From NCBI RefSeq assembly GCF_001625695.1, contig NZ_AUXY01000056.1, positions 62,001 to 126,000 of the forward strand: a DNA stretch of 64,000 nt. Reading direction: 5' to 3'. The DNA is from Pseudoalteromonas luteoviolacea H33-S (GTDB lineage Bacteria; Pseudomonadota; Gammaproteobacteria; Enterobacterales; Alteromonadaceae). Below are positions 7,850-18,326 of the stretch, in pieces (the stretch's first letter is position 1; each line of letters begins with the position of its first letter). The notes beneath the pieces are model-generated. The model had not been told where the DNA came from, did not search any database, and saw only the letters and a list, made by a program, of their open reading frames with translations. Position numbers and translations under genes: made by a program.

Positions 7850-10800
7850 TTATTTAAAAAACCTTCTTTTTTAGCATAATCCAGCATTTCTCTCGTTGCT
7901 TGATTATATTTTCTTCCAAACTGACTTCTAACATCTTTAATCTCCATTGCCATAGCTTTTCTCATTTGGCCTGAATCAATCAATGATTTAACTTCTGCTT
8001 TATAAGCTTGGGACGGAGCTGAATTCCCCCAACTGCTTGTTTTTCTATGATCTTCCTTAAGCATTTGTATTGATGGGCCTCGTGCCCTTTTAATTCCATT
8101 AATACTATCTGCTGGCATATGATGCCTTTCTATTCCATTACCAGTCTTTAGTTTACCAAATGCTCCACCATTAAAAACTTTTTGTGCTCCTTTTATCGGC
8201 TTAATTAGAGCTAACCCAATGCTCGCCATACCAGCAGCGTATTCACCACCAGAAATTTGATTGACAGCATTTATACCGTCCTCAGCGAAGAAGTTCCACG
8301 CTTCACCTCGCCAACCATTATCCAGACTCAACTGGTCGTTAGCATGATTGACTAGCCAGTTACCGAAGTTTGCTACTTCATTAAATGCCTCGCCTAAACC
8401 ACTCTGATTGATATCACCACCCGCAACCTCTTGCTGCCCACCAATATCCATGACCTGTTGACTCTGAACACGGTTATTCCCTGAGCCAGCACCATTCAAA
8501 TTCGAGTAAGTCTCATGCATCGCATTTGCAACCACTTGATCTCCCATCATGCTTGCTTGTTTGCCAGCAGGTAGATCATTCTCACCGAATGTCGCACAAA
8601 AGGGTTGATGCTTGCCTTTAATTGCTGTGCCGCAATATCCCGTTGGGTCTGTCCCCGCCAACGGATTATTCATAATATACGAGTAGGGATTTATCGACTG
8701 CGAGTTACCGGGCGACTGTATCAAGGGATCTACACTCATAAACCGTCCAAGGTTATAATCGTACACCCGACCGTTCATATGAATGAGCGCTAGTTCTTCT
8801 AGATGTTCATGGTCTGTAAATCCGCGCTTAGTTTTTGCAGATGCTATATCCCCTAGCTTTGCGGTGAACTTTAAAGCACCTGAAGCCGAGCGAGGCTTAC
8901 CAAATGGGTCAAAATTACGCTCAGTAACCACATATCCATTAGCATTCGTAATAAGCCTTGCGCTACCTAAACGGTCTTTATGCAAGTAACGAATATAAGG
9001 GCTTGCGCCAGATTTTGTCGAAACAACTGCTGTATCACCAATATAAGCACGCGTTGTCGTTTTGTTTCCTTCCACCTCAATTTCATAATGCTTGCCTGCA
9101 TAATATGTCGTGATGCCACTTTGCACTTGTTTAAAGCGCATATGGTCTGCACCATATGTGAATTCTGCAGTCACGCCATTTTTAACCAGCCGTGTAGGCT
9201 TATCCATCGCGTTATAAGATGCAGCGCTTAGTCCATCACCTCTGACCATATTTCCGCGGCCATCGTAGCTAAAGCCGACCCAACGTCCATTTTTATTAAC
9301 TTGTTTGACGGCATTTGCTCCGCCACCACTGTGACCTGATAAACGTGTCGTATAGTTATACGTCGACGCATAATCAGATTTACTCGTGATGTTACCTACA
9401 GCATCATAATCGTAACGAATGGTGGTATAACCCTGGATTTGATTAGACTTTAATCGATGCAAGTGATCGTACTGATATGACTCCTCAAATTGATGCCGAT
9501 TTGCTAAGCTACCTGACTCAACTGACATGCCTTTTAAGTTTCCAAACCCATCATAAGCCGTATATTGGATAGACAGTAAATTGGCGTTGTTTTTATGGGT
9601 GTAATGCTCAACCATTTGACCTGTTTGACGGCTATAATAGGTATTCGTTGTTAAGCCATTGCCCAAAGTTTGTGACTGAATAGCCCCAAACACATCACGT
9701 GCAGTCACCTGTTGGTATCGATAACCACTGGCCTTGTTCTTGGTTTCAATTTGATAGCCTTTATCATCATAGATATATTCTAAAGTCAGGTTGTTTGGAT
9801 AACGCACACCTTTAACACGGCCATAGTTTGCATCATAATATGTTTTAGTCGTAAAGCTTCTATTATCGTCACTCACAGTGTGCGAAATCGCACGACCAAG
9901 GCCATCATAACTATAAGTATGGGTAACGCCATTGCCTACTGAGCTCGTCAATTGACCATATGAGTGTGTATCAAAAATATAGTTTAAAGTTCCTTCACCT
10001 GATGCTGTTCTTTTTATAATACGGCCCAAGATGTCGAGGTTAAGGTTCACAGTTTTAGAGTTACTGCGAGCCTCTCGCTGCACTTCACCAAAGCCATTAT
10101 TAACAAAATCTGTACTGCCTTGATTTGGGTCTACCACTCTGGTTTTATTACCAAACGCATCATATTTAGCCAAAATGTTATGTCCGTTAGCATCTTGGAT
10201 CACAATAGGAAGCCCTTGACCATTGTATGCATATCGTGTGCTGCCTCCTAATGCATCAACGGTTTCTATTAATTGATTTTGGCCGTTATAAGTGCGGCTC
10301 ATCTGACCTAGCTGAATGTTGTAACAGGACTCAGAAACATCGATGAAGGTTTTGAAGCCAGTATAAGTATATTCTGCGGTCATGGTGCCACTTGAAAAAG
10401 GGCCACACTGTTGGTCTGTCACTTTACGCTCTGGACGACCTAACGCATCATAATTTTCAAACTGCACACCGTACTTAGTTTGCTGCCATTTATAAGGCTG
10501 AGATTGAAATAGCGGATACCCTCGTGCGTTGAAAGTGGCGTCGGTAAATACCCAAACGTTATTCTGACCTAGAACCATTGTACGAATTGTACGCCCCAAT
10601 TTATCAATAAACGCTACTTGCTCTGGCGCGCCGGCTGCCACAGTCCGAACCTGTTTAACAGCATCGCTTGGGGCATAGGTGCTCGCTGTTTGTACAGCCG
10701 TATAAGCCGTCGGAGACCCCTCCACTTTTTGACTATATGGTCGTAAATAACCGTCATATGTAAATTTAGTAGTGAGAAAGTCTCTTGAATTGACCTGTTT

Positions 10801-13800
10801 GTGAACCTCCTTTTTAAGGCCGGTTTTTGCATCTGTAATAGTACGCACTCTATGTTGTTTAGCGTTAGTTACATCAAAAATATAATAGCCGCTAGAAGCT
10901 ACGGATTGACCATTTAAGCTATAATTTATAGTCTGAACACGGCTTTGTTCAGTCCAAGCAGAATTATTATAAACGCGAGCCTTATTGGTGACTTTTATTG
11001 GCAGGCCATAGCTATTAAACTCGTACTCGGTCTGATGGCCAACGCCGCTGGAACCTCTTACGGTGACTGTTTTAGCTTTCCTTGCATTATTAAAGTTACT
11101 GAAATCTGTTGACGTATTAGTCGTGACGTCGAGCCCTTGCTCACTGCCCGAATATTGAGTGTATGGATCGTTACCACTTCGACCAGAAACAGCGTATTTA
11201 GTGACTACACTCTTGGTTAGCTTATTTATCCACCAATCATTTTCATTATTGTTAAACGTGTTCTCTGTGATTGTTTTGACCAAACCACTACTATCTTCAA
11301 GGGTCTGCTCAGATTTGGTGATGTTCCCGTATTTATCAATCGAGAATACCTTAGAGCGCTTTTCTACCAGCTTATCCTTTGTGGTTAAATCTCGTTTTAC
11401 GTCATAACTTGAATTAGCATAAACACTATAAACGCCCGAAATAGTATGACTTGAATTATCTACCCAGGATATTGCAGACTGACTAATGGCCATGCTTTCA
11501 ACCGGATTCAAAGCGTTACCATTTTTAGGGTATTCAGCTGAGGTAAACGTCGCTTTCCTCTTTAGCTTACCCGCATAAGGGAAGTGTTGACGAAAATCAG
11601 ACTGAGTAACCAGTCCCTGTGTAATATCCGCTTCTATTATCGTTCTAAACCCTGAGAACCCTCTACCTTGATTATTAAATAAAGCACCGCGATACGCATA
11701 CCTACGGACGAAATCCCCTCCCACGCCGTTGTCTTGCTTAAACTCGTTAACCACATACATGCTAGAGGTAAAGTTCTGGTAGCCTCGAGTATAAGTAGTG
11801 TCGCTCTTATATAATTGTTCAAGACCAGTGATACCCGTACTCACAGAAGACGAAAGCGGGCGATATTGCCATTCACTTTTTAACCCTTCCCCGTTGGTCA
11901 CTGAACTCAGCAAATCCAATGGACGATAGCGACTACCATTAGTGCCTGATCCAGTGCCATAATTGCGGCTGATATTAATTTTACCTTTAGCATAACCAGT
12001 TGGTGTGCTATCTAAAAAACGGCAATTGGATCCACTCGCACCTCGCTCACATCCATAGTTAAACACAAGATCTGGTAAACCATCCCCCTGCGCATCAACC
12101 ATAGCAGATTGGTAAATAGAGCCTATAAAATCTGTGCTTGAGCTAACAAAGCTGTTGTTCTTTAACTCTAGTTTTGTGAATGAGTAAATACTACGGTCGT
12201 AGCTGCCTTCTATAGATTTTACTCTTCTATTACCACTGGGTACTGTTTCAGTATAAATTTGCTCACCACAAAATTCAGTTACGCTCTGACCTCTATATTG
12301 ATAATGACTGACATTATGGCAGCCTTTTACAATTATGCTCGCTGGTACTAATAACTCTTCTTTGCCATCTGCATCAATATCAGATACTTTAATTGCGTCG
12401 CCATATTTAGGAATATGGGCACTGCGCAGACTCTCTGTATCCCCCTCCCCTCCAAAGCGCTCTTCAAAAATAAACTCTCTACTACTGATCCATTTCCCGG
12501 TATTTATCGCAGCACCAAATGTACCATTGCCAGTGCTATATCTCACAAATAGTCGACTGCCGTTAGTCCTTGGCTTATACCAACCAAACCAATCTTTTAA
12601 GCCATCACCATTTAAGTCTGCAAAACGATAAAAGCGAGCCCAAGCCCCTTCATGTCGGTCTAGATAATCATTTTCATCATCAAAGTTCACTGCTTTTGGG
12701 AATGAACTCAGTAAATTACCATCTGATGATATAAGCAAAATAGATGAAAGCCTGCCCTGCCCTTTATCATTAGAACCAAGGGATACACGGTAAAAGTCTG
12801 GAATACCATTACCGTCAAAATCACCACCCAGTGCATATGACTCAGAAGGCATCGTAGTATTAGTCCGTTTATTGACTGAAAATAGCTTTTGACTTCGGGC
12901 TGCCGAATATGGAGATGCAGAGTTACCGCTGTGATAATAAAAGTTTATTTCGTCAGCACTGTATGACGCCGTTTTTTCATAAATGACCAAATCAGGTAAA
13001 CTATCGCCATTCATATCGCCGACGTGTAGAAAAGAAGACAAATGTGGTACCTCAATATTTGTGTTGATCTGTGTTGAAGTACCATTTGAATTACTGCGAT
13101 AAATAACTAGTTTTTTCTTAGAACTTACTGAAGCCGCTTCAAAATCAAAGTCATCTGTTAGCCCATCTAAGTTATAGTCTGCAGTTTGTGAATTACAATT
13201 TACTTTTTCACCGCTAGTGCCTGAAAACTCACAGTCAGTCATCGGGTGCGTATTATTTGTTATATTCCCTTCTGCATTGATATAAAAGCCGGGCCAATCT
13301 CTTGCACCATCACCATTTCGATCGCCATTTGGTAATACTGCTGCGATACTTTTTCCTGCATTTATATTTACGAATGTGCCTCTCACTGTCATTGACTGAT
13401 CGGCCCAATCAAATGTGGTTTTAGGCAAACAATAAGCCCCCGTTGAGCCATAACATAACTCAACAGAAGCGAGTAAATCGGAACCTGATGCCAAACTAAC
13501 TTTGTAATCTAGAATGTAAGCGCGTGTTTGACTCTTCTCATGTTTTGTAATAATACGCTTTAAACGTTGCGTACTTTCGTATTTTACTCCGTGATGATAT
13601 TTAGTAGTCGGATCGCCCACCTGCTCATATTCGAAGTGAATATTATGAATACCTGAATGAGAGCTACTATTTCCCGTATAATTTATTTTATCTAGTAGCT
13701 TTTCATTCTCACCATAAAGAACGTATTCATAGTGAATAAAGTTTTTACTCGTTGCATCACGTGTATAGTCAATCAGCCAAGAATATGGTCCCTTGTATTG

Positions 13801-14793
13801 ATGATGAATATCGCGACTATTAGCTGACGTTCCAAAAGCACTGACATGGCCATTTTTATATTTAACACTAAAATAACTAGAATTTGAATTTAATGCACCC
13901 TGTTGCGTAACAAGTGCAAAACTGTCTATCTCAGTTCTATATTGAGCACCACTTTCACCATATCGCCCTCGAACGAGCACTAATTTTTGACCATTGAGGC
14001 ATAACCTATCATCATTGTTATATAGCGGATTGCTGGTATACCCTTCTTGTGCATATGTTGCAGGACAGCGTGTAATGGCTGAGCCAGCAGACAATAACCA
14101 ACCTTTACCTGCAATACCCCCTCCAGTTTGAGAAGAGTAAGTTAACGATACACTGGGTTGCATACCTGCACGCCCAGCCGTTAATTCAATAGGAATAGAA
14201 TACGTTGCAGTGCCGCCGCTTACGCTCGCGCTGCCTTTAAGCGTGCCTACACTATCAACATTTGGCGCACTTGGGCTAACAAGAGATGCATTGACAGGTA
14301 TTGATGTAGTTGCATCAGCATAGTCAGTTTCAAATATATTTTGGACTAAACTGCCTGCTGCGATTAACGAGCAACTTTGGCTATAACACAAAGCCACTTT
14401 GACTTGTGCAAAATCGTTAAACCTATCATCTAGCAATACGGATGTTTCAGTGGTGAATAGTAACGTTTCCCAGTGCCCGTTTTCATTTAAAACTTGAATG
14501 GCATACTTGTCAGCACTTAATTCAGAAGTCCAAGTAAGTACTCTGCCCCGACTATCTTCAGTAATTTGTGCATTATATTCACCAGACTCTATTGGCCGAG
14601 GCACCATTATTAAAGTTTTTCCTACACTGATAGGAATAAATAAACTTGCATGTGCTTTTGAGGCGACAACCGTCATTTGCAACAAGAAAAAGATAACTAG
14701 TATAAGAAATGATGTAGTTTTTTTGGGCTCGCTATTCAACGCGTCAAACTCCTTTTGTATATCCACAATACACCGAATGCAATTAGCACTCAC
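7846..14793 (-). CDS. Exported SpvB/RHS-repeat polymorphic toxin with nuclease-like tip
   Basis: 2315 residues. After a polar N terminus comes a hydrophobic export signal (FLILVIFFLLQMTVVASKAHA). Then a SpvB-type domain at about 170-470 (GTATYSIPIELTAGRAGMQP); several FG-GAP/VCBS-like calcium motifs at about 490-915 (DRNGDGARDW, DFDGNGIPDF, DLNGDGLKDW, DAQGDGLPDL); a TcdB-like middle; YD/RHS repeats at about 1000-1900; and the RHS core at about 1925-2050 (YLHKDRLGSARL, DPTGY). The repeats should form a hollow shell around the cleaved tip. The tip (about 2100-2315) contains ERHHMPADS and DHRKTSSWG, then KYNQATREMLDY, a pattern seen in predicted HNH-type nuclease tips of RHS proteins. The immunity gene overlaps its stop. 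Two displaced cassettes lie downstream. Confidence 0.9.
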   Translation of the reverse strand: MSANCIRCIVDIQKEFDALNSEPKKTTSFLILVIFFLLQMTVVASKAHASLFIPISVGKTLIMVPRPIESGEYNAQITEDSRGRVLTWTSELSADKYAIQVLNENGHWETLLFTTETSVLLDDRFNDFAQVKVALCYSQSCSLIAAGSLVQNIFETDYADATTSIPVNASLVSPSAPNVDSVGTLKGSASVSGGTATYSIPIELTAGRAGMQPSVSLTYSSQTGGGIAGKGWLLSAGSAITRCPATYAQEGYTSNPLYNNDDRLCLNGQKLVLVRGRYGESGAQYRTEIDSFALVTQQGALNSNSSYFSVKYKNGHVSAFGTSANSRDIHHQYKGPYSWLIDYTRDATSKNFIHYEYVLYGENEKLLDKINYTGNSSSHSGIHNIHFEYEQVGDPTTKYHHGVKYESTQRLKRIITKHEKSQTRAYILDYKVSLASGSDLLASVELCYGSTGAYCLPKTTFDWADQSMTVRGTFVNINAGKSIAAVLPNGDRNGDGARDWPGFYINAEGNITNNTHPMTDCEFSGTSGEKVNCNSQTADYNLDGLTDDFDFEAASVSSKKKLVIYRSNSNGTSTQINTNIEVPHLSSFLHVGDMNGDSLPDLVIYEKTASYSADEINFYYHSGNSASPYSAARSQKLFSVNKRTNTTMPSESYALGGDFDGNGIPDFYRVSLGSNDKGQGRLSSILLISSDGNLLSSFPKAVNFDDENDYLDRHEGAWARFYRFADLNGDGLKDWFGWYKPRTNGSRLFVRYSTGNGTFGAAINTGKWISSREFIFEERFGGEGDTESLRSAHIPKYGDAIKVSDIDADGKEELLVPASIIVKGCHNVSHYQYRGQSVTEFCGEQIYTETVPSGNRRVKSIEGSYDRSIYSFTKLELKNNSFVSSSTDFIGSIYQSAMVDAQGDGLPDLVFNYGCERGASGSNCRFLDSTPTGYAKGKINISRNYGTGSGTNGSRYRPLDLLSSVTNGEGLKSEWQYRPLSSSVSTGITGLEQLYKSDTTYTRGYQNFTSSMYVVNEFKQDNGVGGDFVRRYAYRGALFNNQGRGFSGFRTIIEADITQGLVTQSDFRQHFPYAGKLKRKATFTSAEYPKNGNALNPVESMAISQSAISWVDNSSHTISGVYSVYANSSYDVKRDLTTKDKLVEKRSKVFSIDKYGNITKSEQTLEDSSGLVKTITENTFNNNENDWWINKLTKSVVTKYAVSGRSGNDPYTQYSGSEQGLDVTTNTSTDFSNFNNARKAKTVTVRGSSGVGHQTEYEFNSYGLPIKVTNKARVYNNSAWTEQSRVQTINYSLNGQSVASSGYYIFDVTNAKQHRVRTITDAKTGLKKEVHKQVNSRDFLTTKFTYDGYLRPYSQKVEGSPTAYTAVQTASTYAPSDAVKQVRTVAAGAPEQVAFIDKLGRTIRTMVLGQNNVWVFTDATFNARGYPLFQSQPYKWQQTKYGVQFENYDALGRPERKVTDQQCGPFSSGTMTAEYTYTGFKTFIDVSESCYNIQLGQMSRTYNGQNQLIETVDALGGSTRYAYNGQGLPIVIQDANGHNILAKYDAFGNKTRVVDPNQGSTDFVNNGFGEVQREARSNSKTVNLNLDILGRIIKRTASGEGTLNYIFDTHSYGQLTSSVGNGVTHTYSYDGLGRAISHTVSDDNRSFTTKTYYDANYGRVKGVRYPNNLTLEYIYDDKGYQIETKNKASGYRYQQVTARDVFGAIQSQTLGNGLTTNTYYSRQTGQMVEHYTHKNNANLLSIQYTAYDGFGNLKGMSVESGSLANRHQFEESYQYDHLHRLKSNQIQGYTTIRYDYDAVGNITSKSDYASTYNYTTRLSGHSGGGANAVKQVNKNGRWVGFSYDGRGNMVRGDGLSAASYNAMDKPTRLVKNGVTAEFTYGADHMRFKQVQSGITTYYAGKHYEIEVEGNKTTTRAYIGDTAVVSTKSGASPYIRYLHKDRLGSARLITNANGYVVTERNFDPFGKPRSASGALKFTAKLGDIASAKTKRGFTDHEHLEELALIHMNGRVYDYNLGRFMSVDPLIQSPGNSQSINPYSYIMNNPLAGTDPTGYCGTAIKGKHQPFCATFGENDLPAGKQASMMGDQVVANAMHETYSNLNGAGSGNNRVQSQQVMDIGGQQEVAGGDINQSGLGEAFNEVANFGNWLVNHANDQLSLDNGWRGEAWNFFAEDGINAVNQISGGEYAAGMASIGLALIKPIKGAQKVFNGGAFGKLKTGNGIERHHMPADSINGIKRARGPSIQMLKEDHRKTSSWGNSAPSQAYKAEVKSLIDSGQMRKAMAMEIKDVRSQFGRKYNQATREMLDYAKKEGFLNK
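8489..8899 (-). repeat. 411-bp RHS core/linker repeat, copy in the full-length toxin gene
   Basis: Partner of 6367-6777. Its first 92 bases in gene order are also matched by the fragment at 4987-5078, giving three copies of the core tip in 4 kb. Confidence 0.9.
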
Positions 14794-15181
14794 TGACAGT
14801 AACTTTCCATTTACAGGGATACTATCTCAAAGTTGAGAGCAAAAAATCAACAAGAAACACAAATAAATAACAAAAATAATTTGTTAACATATTATTTCAT
14901 ATAGCCTAGCTCGAGTTATTAGTTGCACCATTAATATATTTATAGCTAACGCTGTTTTATATATTCCATGTCTTTCGTTACTGCTAAGCTCAATAACCCT
15001 GTCTTGGTTAAATAACCCACATAAGACGGACTATTCTCAGCATAATAGATACTGTTTAATTAAGGTCAAAAAACAACCACAAAGAGTACCATCAAGAACG
15101 CCTACCTAAGCACAGCAACTCATAACGAAAACCACTATAAACTTAAAAGCAACTCAACAAATCCTTGCGACTATTACATAA
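14794..15181. other. Intergenic region between the divergent RHS and ars genes
   Basis: AT-rich, with no gene evident on either strand. It must hold the RHS promoter on the minus strand; I could not place it with confidence. Confidence 0.5.
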
Positions 15182-15221
15182 CAAAGTTAGTATATAACAA
15201 ATTTGTTATGTACTAACTTTG
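15182..15221. promoter_or_regulatory. 40-bp near-perfect palindrome, probable ArsR operator
   Basis: Two 20-base arms match at 19 of 20 positions (CAAAGTTAGTATATAACAAA against its reverse complement with one change). It ends 11 bases before the ATG of the ArsC-ArsR fusion. ArsR/SmtB dimers bind AT-rich dyads that overlap the promoter, so autoregulation and arsenite induction are the natural reading. Confidence 0.8.
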
Positions 15222-15232
15222 AGTGCGCTTAT

Positions 15233-15994
15233 ATGAAAGTTTTATTTTTATGCACCGAGAACTCAGCACGTTCTCTTATGGCTGAAGTGCTTCTTAAGCA
15301 TCACGGTAAAGGCCAGTACGATGTGTACAGTGCTGGCACTAGCCCGAGCGGCGCAGATCCTCGTACTATCAAAGCCATTGATCATTTTGGCTTAAATAGC
15401 CAAGGGTTAGTATCACAACATATAGATGAATTCGCCGCGATGCACTTCGACTATGTGATAACCCTATGTGCTAGCGCAACCAAAGAATGTGAAGGCCGGG
15501 TCAATGGCGTAAACTGCCTTGCTTGGGATATTGCAGAGCCTAAATCTCGCCAATGCGATAATCCTTTTGAAAAAACACTGCAAGAAATCAATGAAAAAAT
15601 ACAATCCCTGTTGATTGAAAGCACGACACAAAAGCCTGCAACAATCCAACCAACGGCCTTTTACAAAGCATTGGCTGATGAAACACGTCTAAAAACCTTA
15701 CTGATTATTGCAGTAGAAAAAGAGGCTTGCGTGTGTGAGCTAATGACAGCACTGGATGAGTCGAGCCAGCCAAAAGTTTCTCGTCACCTCGCACAGCTGC
15801 GTAAAATTGGGATCTTATCTGATAGAAAGTACCATCAATGGGTTTTTTACTCGCTTAACCCGACATTGCCTGAATGGATGAAGCACATTATCACCTCTAC
15901 AGTCATCAATGAACCTAGCTTTATCGAGCAAGAGTTAAATAGGCTTAATACCATGGGTGATCGCCCTACTCGTTTTGCAAACTTGTGTAAATAA
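15233..15994 (+). CDS. Arsenate reductase-ArsR repressor fusion
   Basis: 253 residues from ATG 15233; an upstream in-frame TTG falls inside the palindrome and is unlikely. Residues 1-135 are a low-molecular-weight-phosphatase-fold arsenate reductase. They have the P-loop CTENSARS (catalytic Cys7) and a second pair of Cys in [11 protein letters not shown], as in thioredoxin-linked ArsC. Residues 145-235 are an ArsR winged helix ([30 protein letters not shown]). CVCEL near residue 166 carries the cysteines used for As(III) binding in ArsR. One protein would thus reduce arsenate and repress its own operon until As(III) binds. It heads the operon with acr3 and a phosphatase gene. Confidence 0.92.
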   Translation: MKVLFLCTENSARSLMAEVLLKHHGKGQYDVYSAGTSPSGADPRTIKAIDHFGLNSQGLVSQHIDEFAAMHFDYVITLCASATKECEGRVNGVNCLAWDIAEPKSRQCDNPFEKTLQEINEKIQSLLIESTTQKPATIQPTAFYKALADETRLKTLLIIAVEKEACVCELMTALDESSQPKVSRHLAQLRKIGILSDRKYHQWVFYSLNPTLPEWMKHIITSTVINEPSFIEQELNRLNTMGDRPTRFANLCK

Positions 15995-16005
15995 GGCACT
16001 ATTTT

Positions 16006-17037
16006 ATGGGTATTTTTGAGCGTTATTTATCAGTTTGGGTTGCTGCCAGCATTGCCATCGGTGTTGGGCTTGGTGTGGTATATCCGCCTTTGTTTGAATT
16101 CATTGCCACCATGACTTATGCCAATGTCAATCTCGTGGTCGCGATTTTTATCTGGATAATGATTTATCCAATGATGGTGCAAATAGACTTCTCAACCATC
16201 AAAGAAGTCGGTAAAAACCCGCAGGGCCTCGTCCTGACTATCATCATAAATTGGTTAGTCAAACCATTTACCATGGCTGCTTTAGGCTGGTTATTTTTTG
16301 AAGGGCTCTTCGCAGATTTTGTCAGCCCAGAAACAGCGCAAGAATATATCGCAGGCATGATCCTGCTGGGTGTTGCCCCATGTACCGCCATGGTTTTTGT
16401 TTGGTCTCAGCTCACTAAGGGCGATGCAAACTATACGTTAGTGCAGGTGTCTGTGAACGATGTGATCATGATCTTTGCATTTGCACCAATAGCTGGGTTG
16501 CTGCTTGGTGTATCAGATATTCATGTTCCGTGGGATACACTGTTTATTTCTGTCGTGTTATACGTTTTACTGCCTTTAATGGCAGGTATATACACTCGCA
16601 AAAAACTCAATGCTTCAGGAAAAAATGAGGGGGCTATAGAAGCATTGCTGGCAAGATTAAAACCTTTTTCTGTAGTAGGTCTGTTGGCAACCGTTGTGCT
16701 TCTGTTTGGTTTTCAAGCCAATACCATCATCTCTAAGCCGATGAATATTGTTTTAATCGCAATTCCTTTGATCTTGCAAACTTATGGCATATTTTTCATC
16801 GCTTACTTCGCTGCACTCAAACTGAAACTTAAACACAACATCGCGGCTCCCGCTTGTCTTATTGGCACATCAAACTTTTTTGAGCTCGCAGTGGCTGTTG
16901 CAATATCATTATTTGGATTGCACTCAGGTGCTGCGCTTGCCACCGTAGTTGGTGTTTTAGTAGAAGTGCCGGTGATGTTGTCTTTAGTCGCTATCGTTAA
17001 TAAAACCAAACATTGGTTTGACCCACAAACACACTAA
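16006..17037 (+). CDS. acr3: Acr3-family arsenite efflux transporter
   Basis: 343 residues with about ten membrane segments. The Acr3 signature holds the essential Cys in the middle of the protein ([20 protein letters not shown]), and ERYLSVWVA is typical of the N terminus. It exports As(III) from the cytoplasm using the proton gradient. It starts 11 bases after the ArsC-ArsR fusion, so As(V) reduction and As(III) export are coupled in one transcript. Confidence 0.95.
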   Translation: MGIFERYLSVWVAASIAIGVGLGVVYPPLFEFIATMTYANVNLVVAIFIWIMIYPMMVQIDFSTIKEVGKNPQGLVLTIIINWLVKPFTMAALGWLFFEGLFADFVSPETAQEYIAGMILLGVAPCTAMVFVWSQLTKGDANYTLVQVSVNDVIMIFAFAPIAGLLLGVSDIHVPWDTLFISVVLYVLLPLMAGIYTRKKLNASGKNEGAIEALLARLKPFSVVGLLATVVLLFGFQANTIISKPMNIVLIAIPLILQTYGIFFIAYFAALKLKLKHNIAAPACLIGTSNFFELAVAVAISLFGLHSGAALATVVGVLVEVPVMLSLVAIVNKTKHWFDPQTH

Positions 17038-17046
17038 GAGGCAATT

Positions 17047-17535
17047 ATGCAAACTCACCCTTTTGATAAGCTGTCACTAGATAATGGTGCCACCTTTATT
17101 TTCACCCCTTGCCCTGGTACAAAAGATGTTGGCATCACTGAGTCTGTTACTCAACTTAAAGGCGCAGGCACAGATGCAATTATTACACTGATGTATGACA
17201 GCGAGCTTCTTAAAAATAATGCACAGAGCTTAGCGCAAGTGTGCAAAGAGCAAAATGTAAAGTGGTTTCAATTCCCCCTTCCTGACGATGATGAACCTAA
17301 TCAAGATTTTGTTAATGCATTTAATAACCACATCGAAGAAGTTTTTTCTATTCTTGAGAGTAAAGGCACAGTGGCGGTACATTGCAAAGGGGGCTCTGGC
17401 AGAACTGGGCTAGTAATTGGTCTTTTAATGAAACGCCTTGGTTACGATCACGCTGACGTCCTACAGCAAATACAAACGCTTAGACCAAAAGCACTTAAAC
17501 ATCCGTCACAGTTGCAATTTTTTAATACATTCTAG
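17047..17535 (+). CDS. Tyrosine/dual-specificity phosphatase-like protein of the ars operon
   Basis: 162 residues, cytoplasmic. The active-site loop HCKGGSGRTG fits the HCX5R motif of cysteine phosphatases, with the usual general-acid region before it (PLPDDDEPNQ). It begins 9 bases after acr3, so it belongs to the arsenic operon. Phosphatases of this type recur in acr3 operons, but their substrate is not established to my knowledge. A role in arsenate metabolism or in signalling is inference. Confidence 0.85.
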   Translation: MQTHPFDKLSLDNGATFIFTPCPGTKDVGITESVTQLKGAGTDAIITLMYDSELLKNNAQSLAQVCKEQNVKWFQFPLPDDDEPNQDFVNAFNNHIEEVFSILESKGTVAVHCKGGSGRTGLVIGLLMKRLGYDHADVLQQIQTLRPKALKHPSQLQFFNTF

Positions 17536-17544
17536 TCATTAATC

Positions 17545-17571
17545 GCTGCGCATCAAAATTAGATGCGCAGC
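17545..17571 (+). terminator. Hairpin at the end of the ars operon
   Basis: 10-bp perfect stem GCTGCGCATC / GATGCGCAGC with a 7-base loop, 9 bases after the phosphatase stop. No T-run follows, so it may act as an mRNA end stabiliser or a weak terminator. Confidence 0.55.
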
Positions 17572-17628
17572 ACACATTACCAGCTTTACTCGACATTACA
17601 CAACTTTTCCTAAGAGATAACATCGCTG

Positions 17629-18075
17629 TTAGTTGCGCCAAATGTCATATTTATCACCTTGCCACTTAAGGAATGAAAACAGATAAGCGGTGACTAAAAG
17701 CATCAGGCCACCCACTAATGCAGCCTCATGTACTAAACCTAACCCGCAAAATAAAAAGCCAGTTGTATGACTTAAGTAAACAACTCTACTTGCTGTGCTG
17801 CGCTTGGGCCTTACCTGTAAAAAGTTAAATACAAACCAAACTTTAAGTACAATGGGTAGCGCGCGCCAATTTTGCATGCTATCCGTCATCGCCAACTCCT
17901 CAAGTTCGAATGTCTGTATGCTGACCTCAAGGGCGCTAGCTAGACACTTTTTTGACTCTAAACTCGCGTTGGCACCCGCCTCTATACGCTGAATAGTTCG
18001 TACATTTAACCCAGACATATGAGCTAACTGCTCTTGAGATAAACTCCGACTTAATCGAAGCTGCTTTAATATCAT
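17629..18075 (-). CDS. XRE-type HTH regulator with two membrane segments
   Basis: 148 residues. An N-terminal Cro/CI helix-turn-helix (LSQEQLAHMSGLNVRTIQRI) is followed from about residue 85 by two hydrophobic segments (VVYLSHTTGFLFCGLGLVHE, VGGLMLLVTAYLFSFL), like the 2TM domain found on small bacterial HTH proteins. It would be a membrane-associated DNA-binding protein. Targets unknown; the divergent DUF819 gene is a candidate. Confidence 0.8.
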   Translation of the reverse strand: MILKQLRLSRSLSQEQLAHMSGLNVRTIQRIEAGANASLESKKCLASALEVSIQTFELEELAMTDSMQNWRALPIVLKVWFVFNFLQVRPKRSTASRVVYLSHTTGFLFCGLGLVHEAALVGGLMLLVTAYLFSFLKWQGDKYDIWRN

Positions 18076-18326
18076 CTTATTCCCTAACGTATTTGGTGTA
18101 TGAAGAATGAGTGAAACTATGGCATGACGGTCTAGAAAATACCTCGACTAGTGCCCGACAGTAACCCGGCTCACCGCCGACATATTTAAAATAGCATATT
18201 AATCAGTTACTTTTGGTAACTTTAAAAACACATAGTTGTAACCAAATTTAAAATTTAGCGTCGTTTTTTTCGGTAAATTCCGCTAGCATAGCGGGCAATT
18301 TATAATAATTAGAAAAAGAGGAAGGT

